Shown piece by piece: positions 33,740 through 42,261 of a stretch of 64,000 nt of DNA. Every line of letters starts with the position of its first letter. Position 1 is the first letter of the stretch. Made by a program: the position numbers and the translations under genes. Location: assembly GCF_012932565.1 (NCBI RefSeq), contig NZ_JABBYJ010000001.1, positions 1,612,001 through 1,676,000 on the forward strand, given 5' to 3'. Under the pieces are notes generated by a model, which made no database searches, was not told the origin of the DNA, and saw only the letters and a program-made list of their open reading frames with translations. Source of the DNA: Sneathiella limimaris. GTDB taxonomy: Bacteria > Pseudomonadota > Alphaproteobacteria > Sneathiellales > Sneathiellaceae.

Positions 33740-34665
33740 AGGTCTTTGGTCCAGAACTGGCCGACCAAGTCTTTGCCGTAACTGTGATGCGGCTCCTCTG
33801 AGATTTTTTCAAAACCAAGCTTTTCATAGATGGCGATTGCCGCGTGTAGATTGGCATTGGTCCAGAGATTCATTCGCTCATACCCAACGGAGCGAGCGAA
33901 ATTCAGACATTCTTCTACCAGACGCTTGCCGATGCCGGTCCCGCGCGCCGGACGATCGAGGATCACCAGTCTCAGTTTAGCGGTTTTTTCATCTTCCTCG
34001 ACAACCACAGCAGAGCCAAGATTTTGACCCGCTCGCTCTGCAATCCAGCAGATTTCCCGGCCCGGTTTATAATTGTTGAGAAATTCTGCGGCGATCTCAG
34101 CCACCATGGCCTCAAAATCCGTGTTCCAGCCATATTCTTCGAAATACAGGCGCCCATGCGCGGACACAATCCAGCCCAGATCTCCAGGTCGATGTGGGCG
34201 GATGATGACCGGGTCTGAAGGCGACCGGGAGCCCTTCAGAAGAGTTTCGATTGTGCCCATTGCCTCCAGCAGGGTGGCCTGTTGAGCATCCGAAAGGTCT
34301 TTGAGCAAATTGCCAAAGAGGGCAGATGATTTCTGATCCAGATTGTTAAACTCACTCTGCCCCCGATCGGTCAGCGTGATATTCATCTGACGCCGATCCT
34401 CACAGGCTGGAGATTTCTGGATCAGGCCTAGTTTTTGCATTTTTTTCAGGCAGCGACTGATGTATCCGGGATCCAGTTCCAGATCGGCGGATAATTCCTT
34501 GGCTGAACAGGTTTGCCGGACTGCCATTTCGTATATCAGCCGGGCTTCGGTAAGCCCATAGGCGCTGTCCAATAAGACTTCGTTCAGGACCCCAGCTTTT
34601 TGTGTATAAAACCGGGTAAAATGGCGCATGTAGGCGCTGCGGGAGGCGAGAGTGTTGCCAGTCAT
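33736..34665 (-). CDS. MarR winged helix-GNAT acetyltransferase fusion
   Basis: A 309-residue bifunctional protein. Residues 1-145 are a MarR domain (ELSADLELDPGYISRCLKKMQKLGLIQ, with the wing EDRRQMNITLTDRG). Residues of about 155-309 are a GNAT domain; the acetyl-CoA loop is VILDRPARGTGIGKRLVEECL. This fusion is a known family that may acetylate and sense the same compound. It is first in a two-gene operon with the EamA exporter, which fits a detoxification unit. Confidence 0.9.
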   Translation of the reverse strand: MTGNTLASRSAYMRHFTRFYTQKAGVLNEVLLDSAYGLTEARLIYEMAVRQTCSAKELSADLELDPGYISRCLKKMQKLGLIQKSPACEDRRQMNITLTDRGQSEFNNLDQKSSALFGNLLKDLSDAQQATLLEAMGTIETLLKGSRSPSDPVIIRPHRPGDLGWIVSAHGRLYFEEYGWNTDFEAMVAEIAAEFLNNYKPGREICWIAERAGQNLGSAVVVEEDEKTAKLRLVILDRPARGTGIGKRLVEECLNFARSVGYERMNLWTNANLHAAIAIYEKLGFEKISEEPHHSYGKDLVGQFWTKDL

Positions 34666-35022
34666 TGGATGTCTCGTTCGTTTTATTGTTGTTTAAATTA
34701 TCTAAAATATGTGCTTTTGGCAACTAATAATCCGCTTGCGATCATTTTGTTTTAGAACCACTATAAAGAGTAAATATATAGAGAACTTCATGATCTCCTG
34801 GAGAGTTTCTGGTTCCGGTCCGGTGGGTAGGATCGGCATAAAGGGCAAAAATCAAAGAATCTCAAGCCTGTTTTGAGTGCCCTATTGATGCAAAGCCAGG
34901 TTGCGGGATATTATGTTCAAGAAGTCTTATTTAGTAGTCTGTGAAGGGTTAGAGATGAAAAGCCGACAATCCGGGTCCATGCCAAAAGCAAGAAAACGAA
35001 CTCAGATGGCAGGAGTAGGATC
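34666..35022. other. Intergenic region, promoters of MarR-GNAT and PAS genes
   Basis: About 357 bp between divergent genes. The first 100 bp next to the MarR-GNAT gene are AT-rich (for example tttaaattatctaaaatat) and may hold its promoter and operator, but no clean palindrome was found. The rest holds no open frame with a start and RBS. Nothing else recognised. Confidence 0.4.
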
Positions 35023-35508
35023 GTGACGTCAAAAGCAGAAGAAAGTTTGGCGCGCGGCAAGGCACTCGCAGACAAAATAACGCAATGGCAATTGAAGTCG
35101 TTGATTGATTACTGGGTGAAGATCCATCCCGGAGATCACTTGCCGAGCCGCAAGGAATTTGATCCCATGGATATCCCCAGGTTGCTGCCGCATATTTCCA
35201 TGATGGATGTGGAGCGCGATCCCTTCCGATTGAAGATCCGGCTTCTAGGAACCGCCATCAATAATGCGTTTGAACGGGATTTTACTGGGAAGTATTTTGA
35301 CGAAGTGTTCCCTGATTATGAGAACTCGGTTGGGTATCATCAACGCAAAGAAGTCGCGGAAACGGGAATGCCCAAGCATTTCTTCGGTCAGGGAAAACTA
35401 CGCTATAATCTGGATTTCAAATCAGTTGAATGGATTCTTCTGCCGCTGGCGAGCGACGGCGAAACGGTTGACCTGATCCTGAGTGCCATTTCCTATGGTG
35501 GGGAATAA
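35023..35508 (+). CDS. Orphan PAS_5-family PAS protein
   Basis: A 161-residue cytosolic protein with a GTG start behind aggagtagg. It consists of a PAS_5 domain: W..HPGDHLPSRKEFDPMDIPRLLPHISMMDVERDPFRLKIRLLGT and the DFTGKYFDEVF turn, with YHQRKEVAETGMPKH following. No output domain. Paralogue of the protein at 8650-9198. Its role is unknown. Confidence 0.87.
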   Translation: MTSKAEESLARGKALADKITQWQLKSLIDYWVKIHPGDHLPSRKEFDPMDIPRLLPHISMMDVERDPFRLKIRLLGTAINNAFERDFTGKYFDEVFPDYENSVGYHQRKEVAETGMPKHFFGQGKLRYNLDFKSVEWILLPLASDGETVDLILSAISYGGE

Positions 35509-35545
35509 GGGGTCGGCCAAAGGCACACAAAATTGACCAACCCCT
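35508..35545 (-). terminator. Hairpin after the NAD(P)-binding protein gene
   Basis: Stem AGGGGTTGGTCAA/TTGGCCGACCCCT as read on the minus strand, 13 bp with two G-U pairs that form only on that strand. The T-tract is poor, so termination strength is uncertain. Confidence 0.5.
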
Positions 35546-35557
35546 CAGCCGATGGTG

Positions 35558-36196
35558 TCAGGCACCAACGGTGAACCGCTGCCGGATGTGTCGCCGGTTT
35601 TGGGCTTCATCCAGAATGGCGATAGCAAAATCCTCCATACTGATGTGGGAGCTGCCATCAGCAGCCGTGACAAGTTCATCCTGACCCATCCGATAAGTCC
35701 CTGTTCGAACACCCGGTTGCAAGAGAGCTGGCGGGGAAATGTAGGTCCAGTCGACTTGATCGACACGCTCGAACAAATCCGATTGTCGCTGGCAAGCCTC
35801 GGCAATGGGGCGAATAGCATCGGGTAAGAACCCCGGTTCGGTTAAAACTGTGGTGTTTTTACCGGGAAGTTTCAGGCGGGCTGCACCACCGACTACAAGA
35901 AGGGGAGTGGCGACCTGCTCAGCGTTCCTGATCAGCATGGCAGTTAATTTTGGAAGCAAGTCTTCGTCACCTTCCGGCGGGCGAAGAGCGCTGATGATCA
36001 AGTCATGGCCTTTCATTAAATCTTTAAGGTCACTGTCCGGGGTGAGATTACCAAAGACGGTGCTGGTTCCGCTGGGGAGCGTTGCGGCTCTGTTCGGGTT
36101 TCGCACATGGGCGGTGATGGTCAGGTTGCGGGACTGGGCTTCATCGAGAACGCGTCGACCGACATCGCCAGCAGCACCGAAGAGAAGAATATTCAT
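35558..36196 (-). CDS. NmrA/NAD(P)H-binding-like protein (atypical SDR)
   Basis: A 212-residue Rossmann-fold protein. The nucleotide motif is LLFGAAGDVGRRVLDEA near the N-terminus, followed by HVRNPNRA. No SDR Tyr-x3-Lys pair is evident, as usual for atypical members. They act as isomerases, quinone reductases or redox sensors. The start at 36196 has an aaagga RBS; a longer frame overlaps the transporter gene and is rejected. It follows the EamA gene by 35 bp and is probably in the same operon. Confidence 0.87.
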   Translation of the reverse strand: MNILLFGAAGDVGRRVLDEAQSRNLTITAHVRNPNRAATLPSGTSTVFGNLTPDSDLKDLMKGHDLIISALRPPEGDEDLLPKLTAMLIRNAEQVATPLLVVGGAARLKLPGKNTTVLTEPGFLPDAIRPIAEACQRQSDLFERVDQVDWTYISPPALLQPGVRTGTYRMGQDELVTAADGSSHISMEDFAIAILDEAQNRRHIRQRFTVGA

Positions 36197-36231
36197 TTGA
36201 GTTTCCTTTAAATTTTGAAATAGCGGTGGGT

Positions 36232-37110
36232 TCAGTTGGATTGGGCGGTTGCCAAAGTGGGCTGAGGGCGCGGTCGGTATTGGCTGAGATAGAGGCTGAC
36301 CATGATGACCACAATGCCGAGCAGCTGTATGCTGGTGAGCGGCTGACCAAGCACTATCCAGCCGAGCAGGAGCGCTGAAGTCGGGCTTAAAAAGCCAAGG
36401 GTCGAGATGATCGACGGTTCTATTCGGGCAACCCCGCGAAACCAGATCATGTAAGTTGCAGCAGCGCCGATCAGGCTGAGATAGCCAAGACCGATCCAGT
36501 TGTTGGTGGTCAGGGTTGGTAAAGAGGGTTCCACAAAGAAAGCGAGGGGGGCGAGTAAAATCCCGCCAGCAGTCAATTGCCAGGCCGTTACGGTCAGGAG
36601 TGAGACGGGCGGCGCCCATTTCCGGGTAAAGATAGTACCGAGCGCCATGGAAAGAGCCCCGCCAAGACCCGCAGTGATGCCAATCGGATCAAGTGTTGCC
36701 TCTGGCCCCAATAAGAGAAGGGAAACACCGCCGACGCCGAGGATGGCCGCAATGATGGATAAAACGCGAATTGGGCTTCCGATCACAAAGCGGGCGAGGA
36801 AGATGACGATCAGGGGCTGCAAGGCGCCGACGGTTGCCGCAACCCCGCCCGGCAGGCGATAGGCGGCAATAAAAAGCAATGTCCAGAAAATGGAAAAATT
36901 AAATGCCCCGAGCAAAAAGATTCGCGGCCACCAGATACCGCTGGGCAGTTGCCGGACCAGCAGCAACAACAGAAGTCCGGCCGGTAATGCACGGAGAAAA
37001 GCAACTGTGATCGGATAGCCAGCTGGCAGCAGTTCGGTGGTTACAATGTAGGTGCTGCCCCAGATAGCGGGGGCCAGCGCCGTAAGAGCGAGATCAGAAT
37101 ATCGGGTCAT
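36232..37110 (-). CDS. EamA/DMT-family transporter
   Basis: A 292-residue inner-membrane exporter with ten helices in two EamA repeats (ALAPAIWGSTYIVTTELLPAGYP starts the first). The ATG at 37110 follows ggaga and is preferred over upstream starts that lie inside the operator. It is divergent from a MarR gene with two strong palindromes between them, so it is probably repressed by that regulator. The NAD(P)-binding gene follows 35 bp downstream. Confidence 0.92.
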   Translation of the reverse strand: MTRYSDLALTALAPAIWGSTYIVTTELLPAGYPITVAFLRALPAGLLLLLLVRQLPSGIWWPRIFLLGAFNFSIFWTLLFIAAYRLPGGVAATVGALQPLIVIFLARFVIGSPIRVLSIIAAILGVGGVSLLLLGPEATLDPIGITAGLGGALSMALGTIFTRKWAPPVSLLTVTAWQLTAGGILLAPLAFFVEPSLPTLTTNNWIGLGYLSLIGAAATYMIWFRGVARIEPSIISTLGFLSPTSALLLGWIVLGQPLTSIQLLGIVVIMVSLYLSQYRPRPQPTLATAQSN

Positions 37111-37126
37111 GGGGGTCTCCATATTT

Positions 37127-37168
37127 ATCTTGATGTCAAGATAAAACATAAAATCTTGACGTCAAGAT
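37127..37168. promoter_or_regulatory. Two 16-bp palindromes, likely MarR operators
   Basis: ATCTTGATGTCAAGAT at 37127-37142 (one central mismatch) and ATCTTGACGTCAAGAT at 37153-37168 (perfect). Centres are 26 bp apart in the 82-bp region between the divergent EamA and MarR genes. Half-site ATCTTGA suits a MarR dimer. Confidence 0.85.
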
Positions 37169-37192
37169 AAATTCTTGGATAAAGTCCGTGAC

Positions 37193-37690
37193 ATGGATCA
37201 CATTGATATGATTACGGAGCAATGGGGCCGGGAGAGACCGGACCTTGATGTTACGCCCATGGCCCTGATCGGTCGCATGGGGCGGGTGACAGCTCATTTA
37301 AAGCAGGACATGGGAAAAACCTTTGCCAAGCATGGTTTGCAGGCAGCGAGTTTTGATGTGCTGGCGACTTTAAGGCGCGCAGGTAAGCCTTATGCGCTGT
37401 CCCCAGGTGATCTGATCAAAAGTACCATGGTGACCTCGGGCACCATGACAAATCGTATCGACCAGCTTGAAAAAGCAGGTTTGGTTAAGCGGGTGGTGAA
37501 CCCGGCAGATGCCCGCAGCCGAATGATTTCCCTGACAGAAAAAGGCTTCACCCTCATTGACAAGGTTGTTGAGGAACATGTTATGACTCAGGCTAACCTG
37601 GTTTCAGGCCTGAGTGAGGCGGAGCAAAAGTCCCTAAACGAACTGCTTCGGAAATTTCTGGGGACTTTTAAGGATGATCCGACGTCATAG
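37193..37690 (+). CDS. MarR-family transcriptional regulator
   Basis: A 165-residue winged-helix protein. DNA-binding part: LSPGDLIKSTMVTSGTMTNRIDQLEKAGLVKRVVNPADARSRMISLTEKG. The N-terminal MITEQWGRERPDLDVTPMALIGR is typical of a widespread subgroup. The ATG at 37193 is chosen; an upstream TTG lies next to an operator, and a second ATG is at 37208. It likely represses itself and the divergent EamA operon. Confidence 0.9.
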   Translation: MDHIDMITEQWGRERPDLDVTPMALIGRMGRVTAHLKQDMGKTFAKHGLQAASFDVLATLRRAGKPYALSPGDLIKSTMVTSGTMTNRIDQLEKAGLVKRVVNPADARSRMISLTEKGFTLIDKVVEEHVMTQANLVSGLSEAEQKSLNELLRKFLGTFKDDPTS

Positions 37691-37820
37691 AGCCGTCACC
37701 AAAGTCTGGGAAAGACGTTAGAAACCAGCTTCCCTTTTCCAGACTTCAGGTGTATTGGAATGCCTCCTTAGGAAAAGTGGGTTTCAATGGGAGCTGGCGA
37801 TGGCACAAGGGGAGACGTTT

Positions 37821-39230
37821 ATGGCGAAGAAAAATCAATCTATTGTGGTCGGATGGGACGAATGGGTATCTTTGCCCGAGCTCGGTCTCTATGCGATCAA
37901 AGCCAAGATTGACACCGGCGCGCAAACCTCATCGCTACATGCAATCAACATCGAAGCCTATGAGAAGGGCGGCGTTCAAAGGGTCCGGTATCTTGTGCAT
38001 CCTTTGCCAGAACGGCCTGACGTGGAAATTCAATGTGATTCCCAAGTAGTGGATGTCCGCAATATCATCAGCTCCAACGGGGAATCTGAAGAGCGGTATA
38101 TCGTCAGGACACCTTTTCGAATTGATGGGCAGGAGTGGCCGGTCGAGCTGTCCCTGACCAACCGGGAAGATATGCAATACCGGATGCTGGTAGGGCGTTC
38201 CACCATGTCAGGACGGATTGTCGTGGATCCTGATCAATCCATGCTGTGCGGGGAACTTTCCCCAGCCCTTTATGATGAGATCATTAAAGAGCATACAGGC
38301 GATCAGCGGTTGAAGATGGCGATCCTGAGCCGGGAGCCTGAGAATTATTCTACCCAGCGTCTGGTTGATGCTGCGGTGAGCCGTGGTCATTCCGTGGATG
38401 TGATTAACACAACTCGCTGCTATATGAACATCACGTCCGATAAGCCGGACATTCATTATCAGGGGGTTTCCCTGCCTGCCTATGATGCGATTATTCCGCG
38501 CGTCGGTGCCTCCATTACCTTCTACGGTATGGCCATTGTTCGTCAGTTTGAGATGATGGGGACCTATTCACTGAATAATGCAGAAGCAATTGGTCAATCC
38601 CGAGACAAACTGTTTGCGCATCAGTTACTGGCGCGTGAAGGCATTGGTATGCCGGTAACCGGTTTCGCGCATTCCCCATCAGATATTCGCGACATGCTGA
38701 AATCTGTCGGTAAGGCGCCTTTGGTGCTGAAGCTGCTGGAAGGAACACAAGGGCGCGGTGTGGTGCTTGCGGAAACCCAGAAAGCGGCCGAGTCTGTTAT
38801 TCAGGCGTTTAGGGGCTTGAAAGCCAATATTCTGGTGCAGGAGTTTATTGCCGAAAGTAAAGGCGCGGATGTCCGCTGTGTCGTGATTGGCAATAAGGTG
38901 GTTGCCGCCATGAAACGGCAAGCTGAGGAAGGGGAGTTTCGCTCCAACCTGCATCAGGGCGGAACAGCGTCCAAAGTGAAAATCAGTCCTGCAGAACGGG
39001 CCGCAGCGGTCCGGGCCGCAAAAGCATTGGGGCTTCGGTTTGCTGGTGTGGATCTCTTGCGCTCCAACGATGGGCCAAAGGTGTTGGAGGTCAATTCCTC
39101 GCCCGGGCTTGAGGGCGTTGAGAACGTGACCGGTCTTAATATTGCCAGTCAGGTGATCGAATATATTGAGCAGGGTGTCAAGCGGCGGAAAGCAGCCGCC
39201 CCCCGACGAAAAGCGGCGAAGAAAGCCTAA
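37821..39230 (+). CDS. rimK: RimB-like retropepsin domain fused to RimK ATP-grasp ligase
   Basis: A 469-residue fusion. Residues 1 to about 150 form the RimB/ATP-dependent zinc protease domain (PF05618), with the aspartic protease motif [12 protein letters not shown] (Asp31). Residues of about 160-460 form Rim[47 protein letters not shown], and the Mg-binding [17 protein letters not shown]. RimK adds glutamates to the C-terminus of ribosomal protein S6, and RimB trims or counterbalances this in systems where they are separate. A Lys/Arg/Ala-rich tail ends the protein. ATG at 37821 follows ggggaga; an ATG at 37800 is also possible. Confidence 0.9.
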   Translation: MAKKNQSIVVGWDEWVSLPELGLYAIKAKIDTGAQTSSLHAINIEAYEKGGVQRVRYLVHPLPERPDVEIQCDSQVVDVRNIISSNGESEERYIVRTPFRIDGQEWPVELSLTNREDMQYRMLVGRSTMSGRIVVDPDQSMLCGELSPALYDEIIKEHTGDQRLKMAILSREPENYSTQRLVDAAVSRGHSVDVINTTRCYMNITSDKPDIHYQGVSLPAYDAIIPRVGASITFYGMAIVRQFEMMGTYSLNNAEAIGQSRDKLFAHQLLAREGIGMPVTGFAHSPSDIRDMLKSVGKAPLVLKLLEGTQGRGVVLAETQKAAESVIQAFRGLKANILVQEFIAESKGADVRCVVIGNKVVAAMKRQAEEGEFRSNLHQGGTASKVKISPAERAAAVRAAKALGLRFAGVDLLRSNDGPKVLEVNSSPGLEGVENVTGLNIASQVIEYIEQGVKRRKAAAPRRKAAKKA

Positions 39231-40159
39231 CCAACGGCCAGCTGACCCTGGTGCTTTTCAAACTCATTTTGATGGACAACCACTTCTTCCAGAAGGATGT
39301 CATAAAGCAGCCTGGCGGCTGGTCCGACGAGATCAGGGTTGGGCTGGGTGAGGCTTAATGTTGCTTGTCTTTTTGTTGGCGTTTCCATCTCCAACCGGAT
39401 GATGTGTCCGGATGATAATTCATTACTCATCAGGCAGGTTGGCATCCATGCAAAGCCATGACCGTTCACGATGGCTTGCCGGGCTGAGCCAAGATTGCTG
39501 AAGGTCCAGCGTTGCTCTGCTTTTTGCCAGCCTCCTTGCCCCCGACGGCTCATGCCACTATCCCGGACAATGATTTGCCGGTGACGGGAGAGAAGCTGAA
39601 AGGTGACTTTCCCCTGATGCTGGGCAAGGGGGTGATCCGGGGAGCAGACCAGATTAAACTGGATATCCATTAAGGGTACACCGCTGACGCCAGCTGGAAG
39701 TCCGCTGCAGATGGCCAGATCAACGGCTTGCTGCAGGATCAGATCCTCGGTCCCGGACATGACGCTTTCAATAATTTCAACCCGAGTGTGAGGAGCAGTT
39801 TCGGAGAGCCTTTCCAAAGCCCTCATCAAGATTCCCGTTGGAAAAAGGACTTCTGAAGCGATGGAGATGGTCGGCTCCCACCCTTGATTAAGGGAGCGGG
39901 CAGCGGCTTCCAGATTTTCCGCTTCCTCCAGCAGGGTGCGAGAGCGACGAAGGAGAAGTTCACCTGCCTCGGTCAGTTCTGCTTTTCGCCCCCGGATGGT
40001 CAGGATCTCCATGCCCAACTGTTCCTGCATCTTGGCAACAGCGTAACTGACAGCACTCTGGCTTTTATTCAGCTTCTGGGCGGCCTGGGCAAAGCCGCCT
40101 TCGGTGATGATGCTATGCAGGATGCGCCACTGTTCCAGACTGACTTTCGGGCTTGCCAT
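39227..40159 (-). CDS. LysR-family transcriptional regulator
   Basis: A 310-residue regulator. The helix-turn-helix reads [39 protein letters not shown], with the effector domain from about residue 90. It is divergent from the azoreductase gene across 115 bp, the classical LysR arrangement, and is probably its activator. Its stop overlaps that of the RimB-RimK gene by 4 bp (convergent). Confidence 0.9.
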   Translation of the reverse strand: MASPKVSLEQWRILHSIITEGGFAQAAQKLNKSQSAVSYAVAKMQEQLGMEILTIRGRKAELTEAGELLLRRSRTLLEEAENLEAAARSLNQGWEPTISIASEVLFPTGILMRALERLSETAPHTRVEIIESVMSGTEDLILQQAVDLAICSGLPAGVSGVPLMDIQFNLVCSPDHPLAQHQGKVTFQLLSRHRQIIVRDSGMSRRGQGGWQKAEQRWTFSNLGSARQAIVNGHGFAWMPTCLMSNELSSGHIIRLEMETPTKRQATLSLTQPNPDLVGPAARLLYDILLEEVVVHQNEFEKHQGQLAVG

Positions 40160-40187
40160 GATAAACCTATCAATTTTTTAGATCATA

Positions 40188-40200
40188 ATTATCAGATAAT
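40188..40200. promoter_or_regulatory. Palindrome between LysR and azoR genes
   Basis: ATTATC-A-GATAAT, perfect 6-1-6 inverted repeat, 29 bp before the LysR start and 75 bp before azoR. A candidate LysR recognition site; evidence is sequence symmetry and position only. Confidence 0.45.
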
Positions 40201-40274
40201 AGCGTTTTTAAATCAGAAAAACAGATACTAAATTCAAGTCATGCAAAATTGATTGTCAGCCGAAGGAGCAGACC

Positions 40275-40880
40275 ATGACTAAAATTCTTTATCTCAAAAG
40301 CAGTATCCTGGGTGAACATAGTGCGTCCAATGGCCTGAGCCAGAAATTTGTCGATCAGTATCTGGCAACCCATAGCGGTAGTGAACTGATTGAGCGCGAT
40401 CTGGGTGCAAATCCGATTCCACACCTGACAGGCGAAGCCCTTGGTGGTTTTGGCGCCGATGAGGCAGACAGGAGCCCTGCACAGGTGGAAGCCGCAAACC
40501 TGTCTGATCAGTTGATTGATGAATTGAAATCCTCTGATGTTATCGTCCTTGGCCTGCCCATGTACAACTTCGGTGTACCATCGGCTTTGAAAGCCTGGAT
40601 CGATTATGTGGCGGTTGCCGGAAAAACTTTCCGCTATACCGAAATGGGTGCTCAGGGTCTGGTTCAGGGTAAGAAGGTTTACATCTTCGCGACCCGGGGC
40701 GGCAAATATGTAGGCACGCCAGCCGACACCCAGACAGGTTTCATGAATACATTCCTGAACTTCATTGGCATCACAGATATTGAGTATGTGTATGCGGAAG
40801 GCCTGGCCCTCGGTGAGGATCCAAAAACAGAAGCAGTTCAGTCCGCTGAAGAGCAACTCGAGGTTCTGGCGGCGGCGTAA
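40275..40880 (+). CDS. azoR: FMN-dependent NADH-azoreductase (AzoR)
   Basis: A 201-residue flavodoxin-fold enzyme. The FMN phosphate loop is LKSSILGEHSASNGLS, with the flavin-contact motif PMYNFGVPSALKAWIDYVAVAGKTFRY and ATRGGKY, all typical of AzoR. It reduces quinones and azo dyes with two electrons from NADH, protecting against thiol-specific or quinone stress. RBS gaaggag. A strong terminator follows; the divergent LysR is its probable regulator. Confidence 0.93.
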   Translation: MTKILYLKSSILGEHSASNGLSQKFVDQYLATHSGSELIERDLGANPIPHLTGEALGGFGADEADRSPAQVEAANLSDQLIDELKSSDVIVLGLPMYNFGVPSALKAWIDYVAVAGKTFRYTEMGAQGLVQGKKVYIFATRGGKYVGTPADTQTGFMNTFLNFIGITDIEYVYAEGLALGEDPKTEAVQSAEEQLEVLAAA

Positions 40881-40905
40881 GCCAAAGTTAAAAATGATGG
40901 ATGAG

Positions 40906-40937
40906 AAGAGGGTGCATTTTTGCGCCCTCTTTTTTCA
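40906..40937 (+). terminator. Rho-independent terminator after azoR
   Basis: Stem AAGAGGGTGCA/TGCGCCCTCTT (40906-40916 with 40921-40931, one G-U pair), TTTT loop, then a T run. Confidence 0.9.
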
Positions 40938-41038
40938 TGGGGCCGGTTTTCTTAATGAAAAGTTAAAGGTTGCTTTCTACCCTCCTAATATTAGGTGAAT
41001 TCGCATATTCAGCGATCAGGTAAAGGACACAAGCAGCC

Positions 41039-41782
41039 ATGATGAACCCGGCGCATCGATCCAGCGGAAATGATGACTTAGAAGTTGGCCTTGGACATAA
41101 CCGGGCGCATATTCCACCAGAAGAATTGGCCGCTGAACTCGAAGCGCTGAAAGCTGCAGAAGCCCGAACCGGTGCGGCAGGCTCGCCAGCTCCAGAGCTT
41201 GTCGATTATGTCTATGAAGTTCGGTTTTATCCGGGGGCAAGTCCCGTATCCGGCGAGCTGCAGGCCTTCGATCTGCCCCATGCCCGCAGGGTCTTGAACG
41301 TAATCCTTGGGGTCACGCGCTTGCCGGTTGATACCCGCATTACCCAAAAAGATATTGTTGAGCAGCAGTATAAAGAGCAGATCGCAGCCCGAAGCCGCTA
41401 TCTTCTGAAAACCCTGACGACCCATCATCAATGGTTACAGGGAAACCGGGAAGGGCAGCGGGCTGATCTATCCGCGGAAGATCTTGCCGGTGCTAACCTG
41501 GAAGGCCGGAACCTGACCATGGTAAGTCTGGCCAATGCAAACTTGAGCGGCGCTAATCTCAAGAACGCAAATTTAACCGGTGCAGACCTGACCGGGGCTG
41601 ATCTTAGCGGTGCAGATCTGCAAGGCTCTGACCTCAGCAATGCGTCTCTAGCAGAGGCAAATCTGATCGGCAGCAACCTTTGTAATGTCATTCTGCATTC
41701 AACAGATTTCTGGCGCGCCAATTTGGCAAGAGCCCAGATCTCCCCGGATTTGCTCCACGAAGCGCTGGGCTGCAAGACCTGA
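41039..41782 (+). CDS. Pentapeptide-repeat protein
   Basis: A 247-residue protein. The N-terminal 135 residues are helical and not recognised; residues of about 145-235 carry consecutive A(D/N)LxG pentapeptides (for example GADLTGADLSGADLQGSDL), which fold as a right-handed quadrilateral beta-helix. There is no signal peptide, so it is cytosolic. Some such proteins mimic DNA and bind gyrase, but most have no known role, and nothing here points to one. Confidence 0.88.
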   Translation: MMNPAHRSSGNDDLEVGLGHNRAHIPPEELAAELEALKAAEARTGAAGSPAPELVDYVYEVRFYPGASPVSGELQAFDLPHARRVLNVILGVTRLPVDTRITQKDIVEQQYKEQIAARSRYLLKTLTTHHQWLQGNREGQRADLSAEDLAGANLEGRNLTMVSLANANLSGANLKNANLTGADLTGADLSGADLQGSDLSNASLAEANLIGSNLCNVILHSTDFWRANLARAQISPDLLHEALGCKT

Positions 41783-41807
41783 ATTCTAGTTTAATTGTTT
41801 TAACCGG

Positions 41808-42176
41808 TTACTTTGATTTATTCCGCAAAACGGTGTAGGCGAAGATCAAGCCTGAGATTAAGGTCAGCACAGATCCTGCCTTTGCTGGTGATTCAGTCGT
41901 CCCATCGAGGGCAAGCGCAATTCCCGGTGTGAGAATAATAACCCCTAGTGTGGCGACCCCGAAATGGATCTTGGCGAGTAACTTTTCACCGGCAGTTGGA
42001 ACCAGATGATAATAGAAGCCATAAATCGCCATGCCGACCCAGCCGATCAGGTTGAGATGCGCATGGGCCGGTGCCAACATATGATCCCCTGATGCGGACA
42101 TTTGAATGCCCCAGATCATCCCGAGCACAACATAAATAGATGCTGTTCCCAAGAACAGATACGAAATTCCCCTCAT
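41808..42176 (-). CDS. Short heme-copper oxidase subunit I-like membrane protein
   Basis: A 122-residue inner-membrane protein with four helices. The stretch HMLAPAHAHLNLIGWVGMAIYGFYYHLVP resembles the early His-containing helix region of cytochrome oxidase subunit I (CcoN/NorB type), but the protein is far too short to hold the heme-copper centre. Small proteins of this kind are annotated only as hypothetical. It may bind a heme through the HAH and YYH histidines; function unknown. Confidence 0.7.
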   Translation of the reverse strand: MRGISYLFLGTASIYVVLGMIWGIQMSASGDHMLAPAHAHLNLIGWVGMAIYGFYYHLVPTAGEKLLAKIHFGVATLGVIILTPGIALALDGTTESPAKAGSVLTLISGLIFAYTVLRNKSK

Positions 42177-42261
42177 TTTACCACTCCATCTAATTTTAGT
42201 TTTTTGTTATGGAGCTAGTATTAGTCAATTATCTATATGGGGCAAATAAGAAAGTAGAAAT

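Noticed and set aside
36197-36619. N-terminal extension of the NAD(P)-binding protein frame
   Set aside because: Runs through the EamA gene in another frame and precedes the good RBS/ATG at 36196; not coding.
41428-41775. Minus-strand frame with repeated SAPxR units
   Set aside because: Mirror image of the pentapeptide repeats on the plus strand; the apparent repeat is only the reverse complement of the real one.
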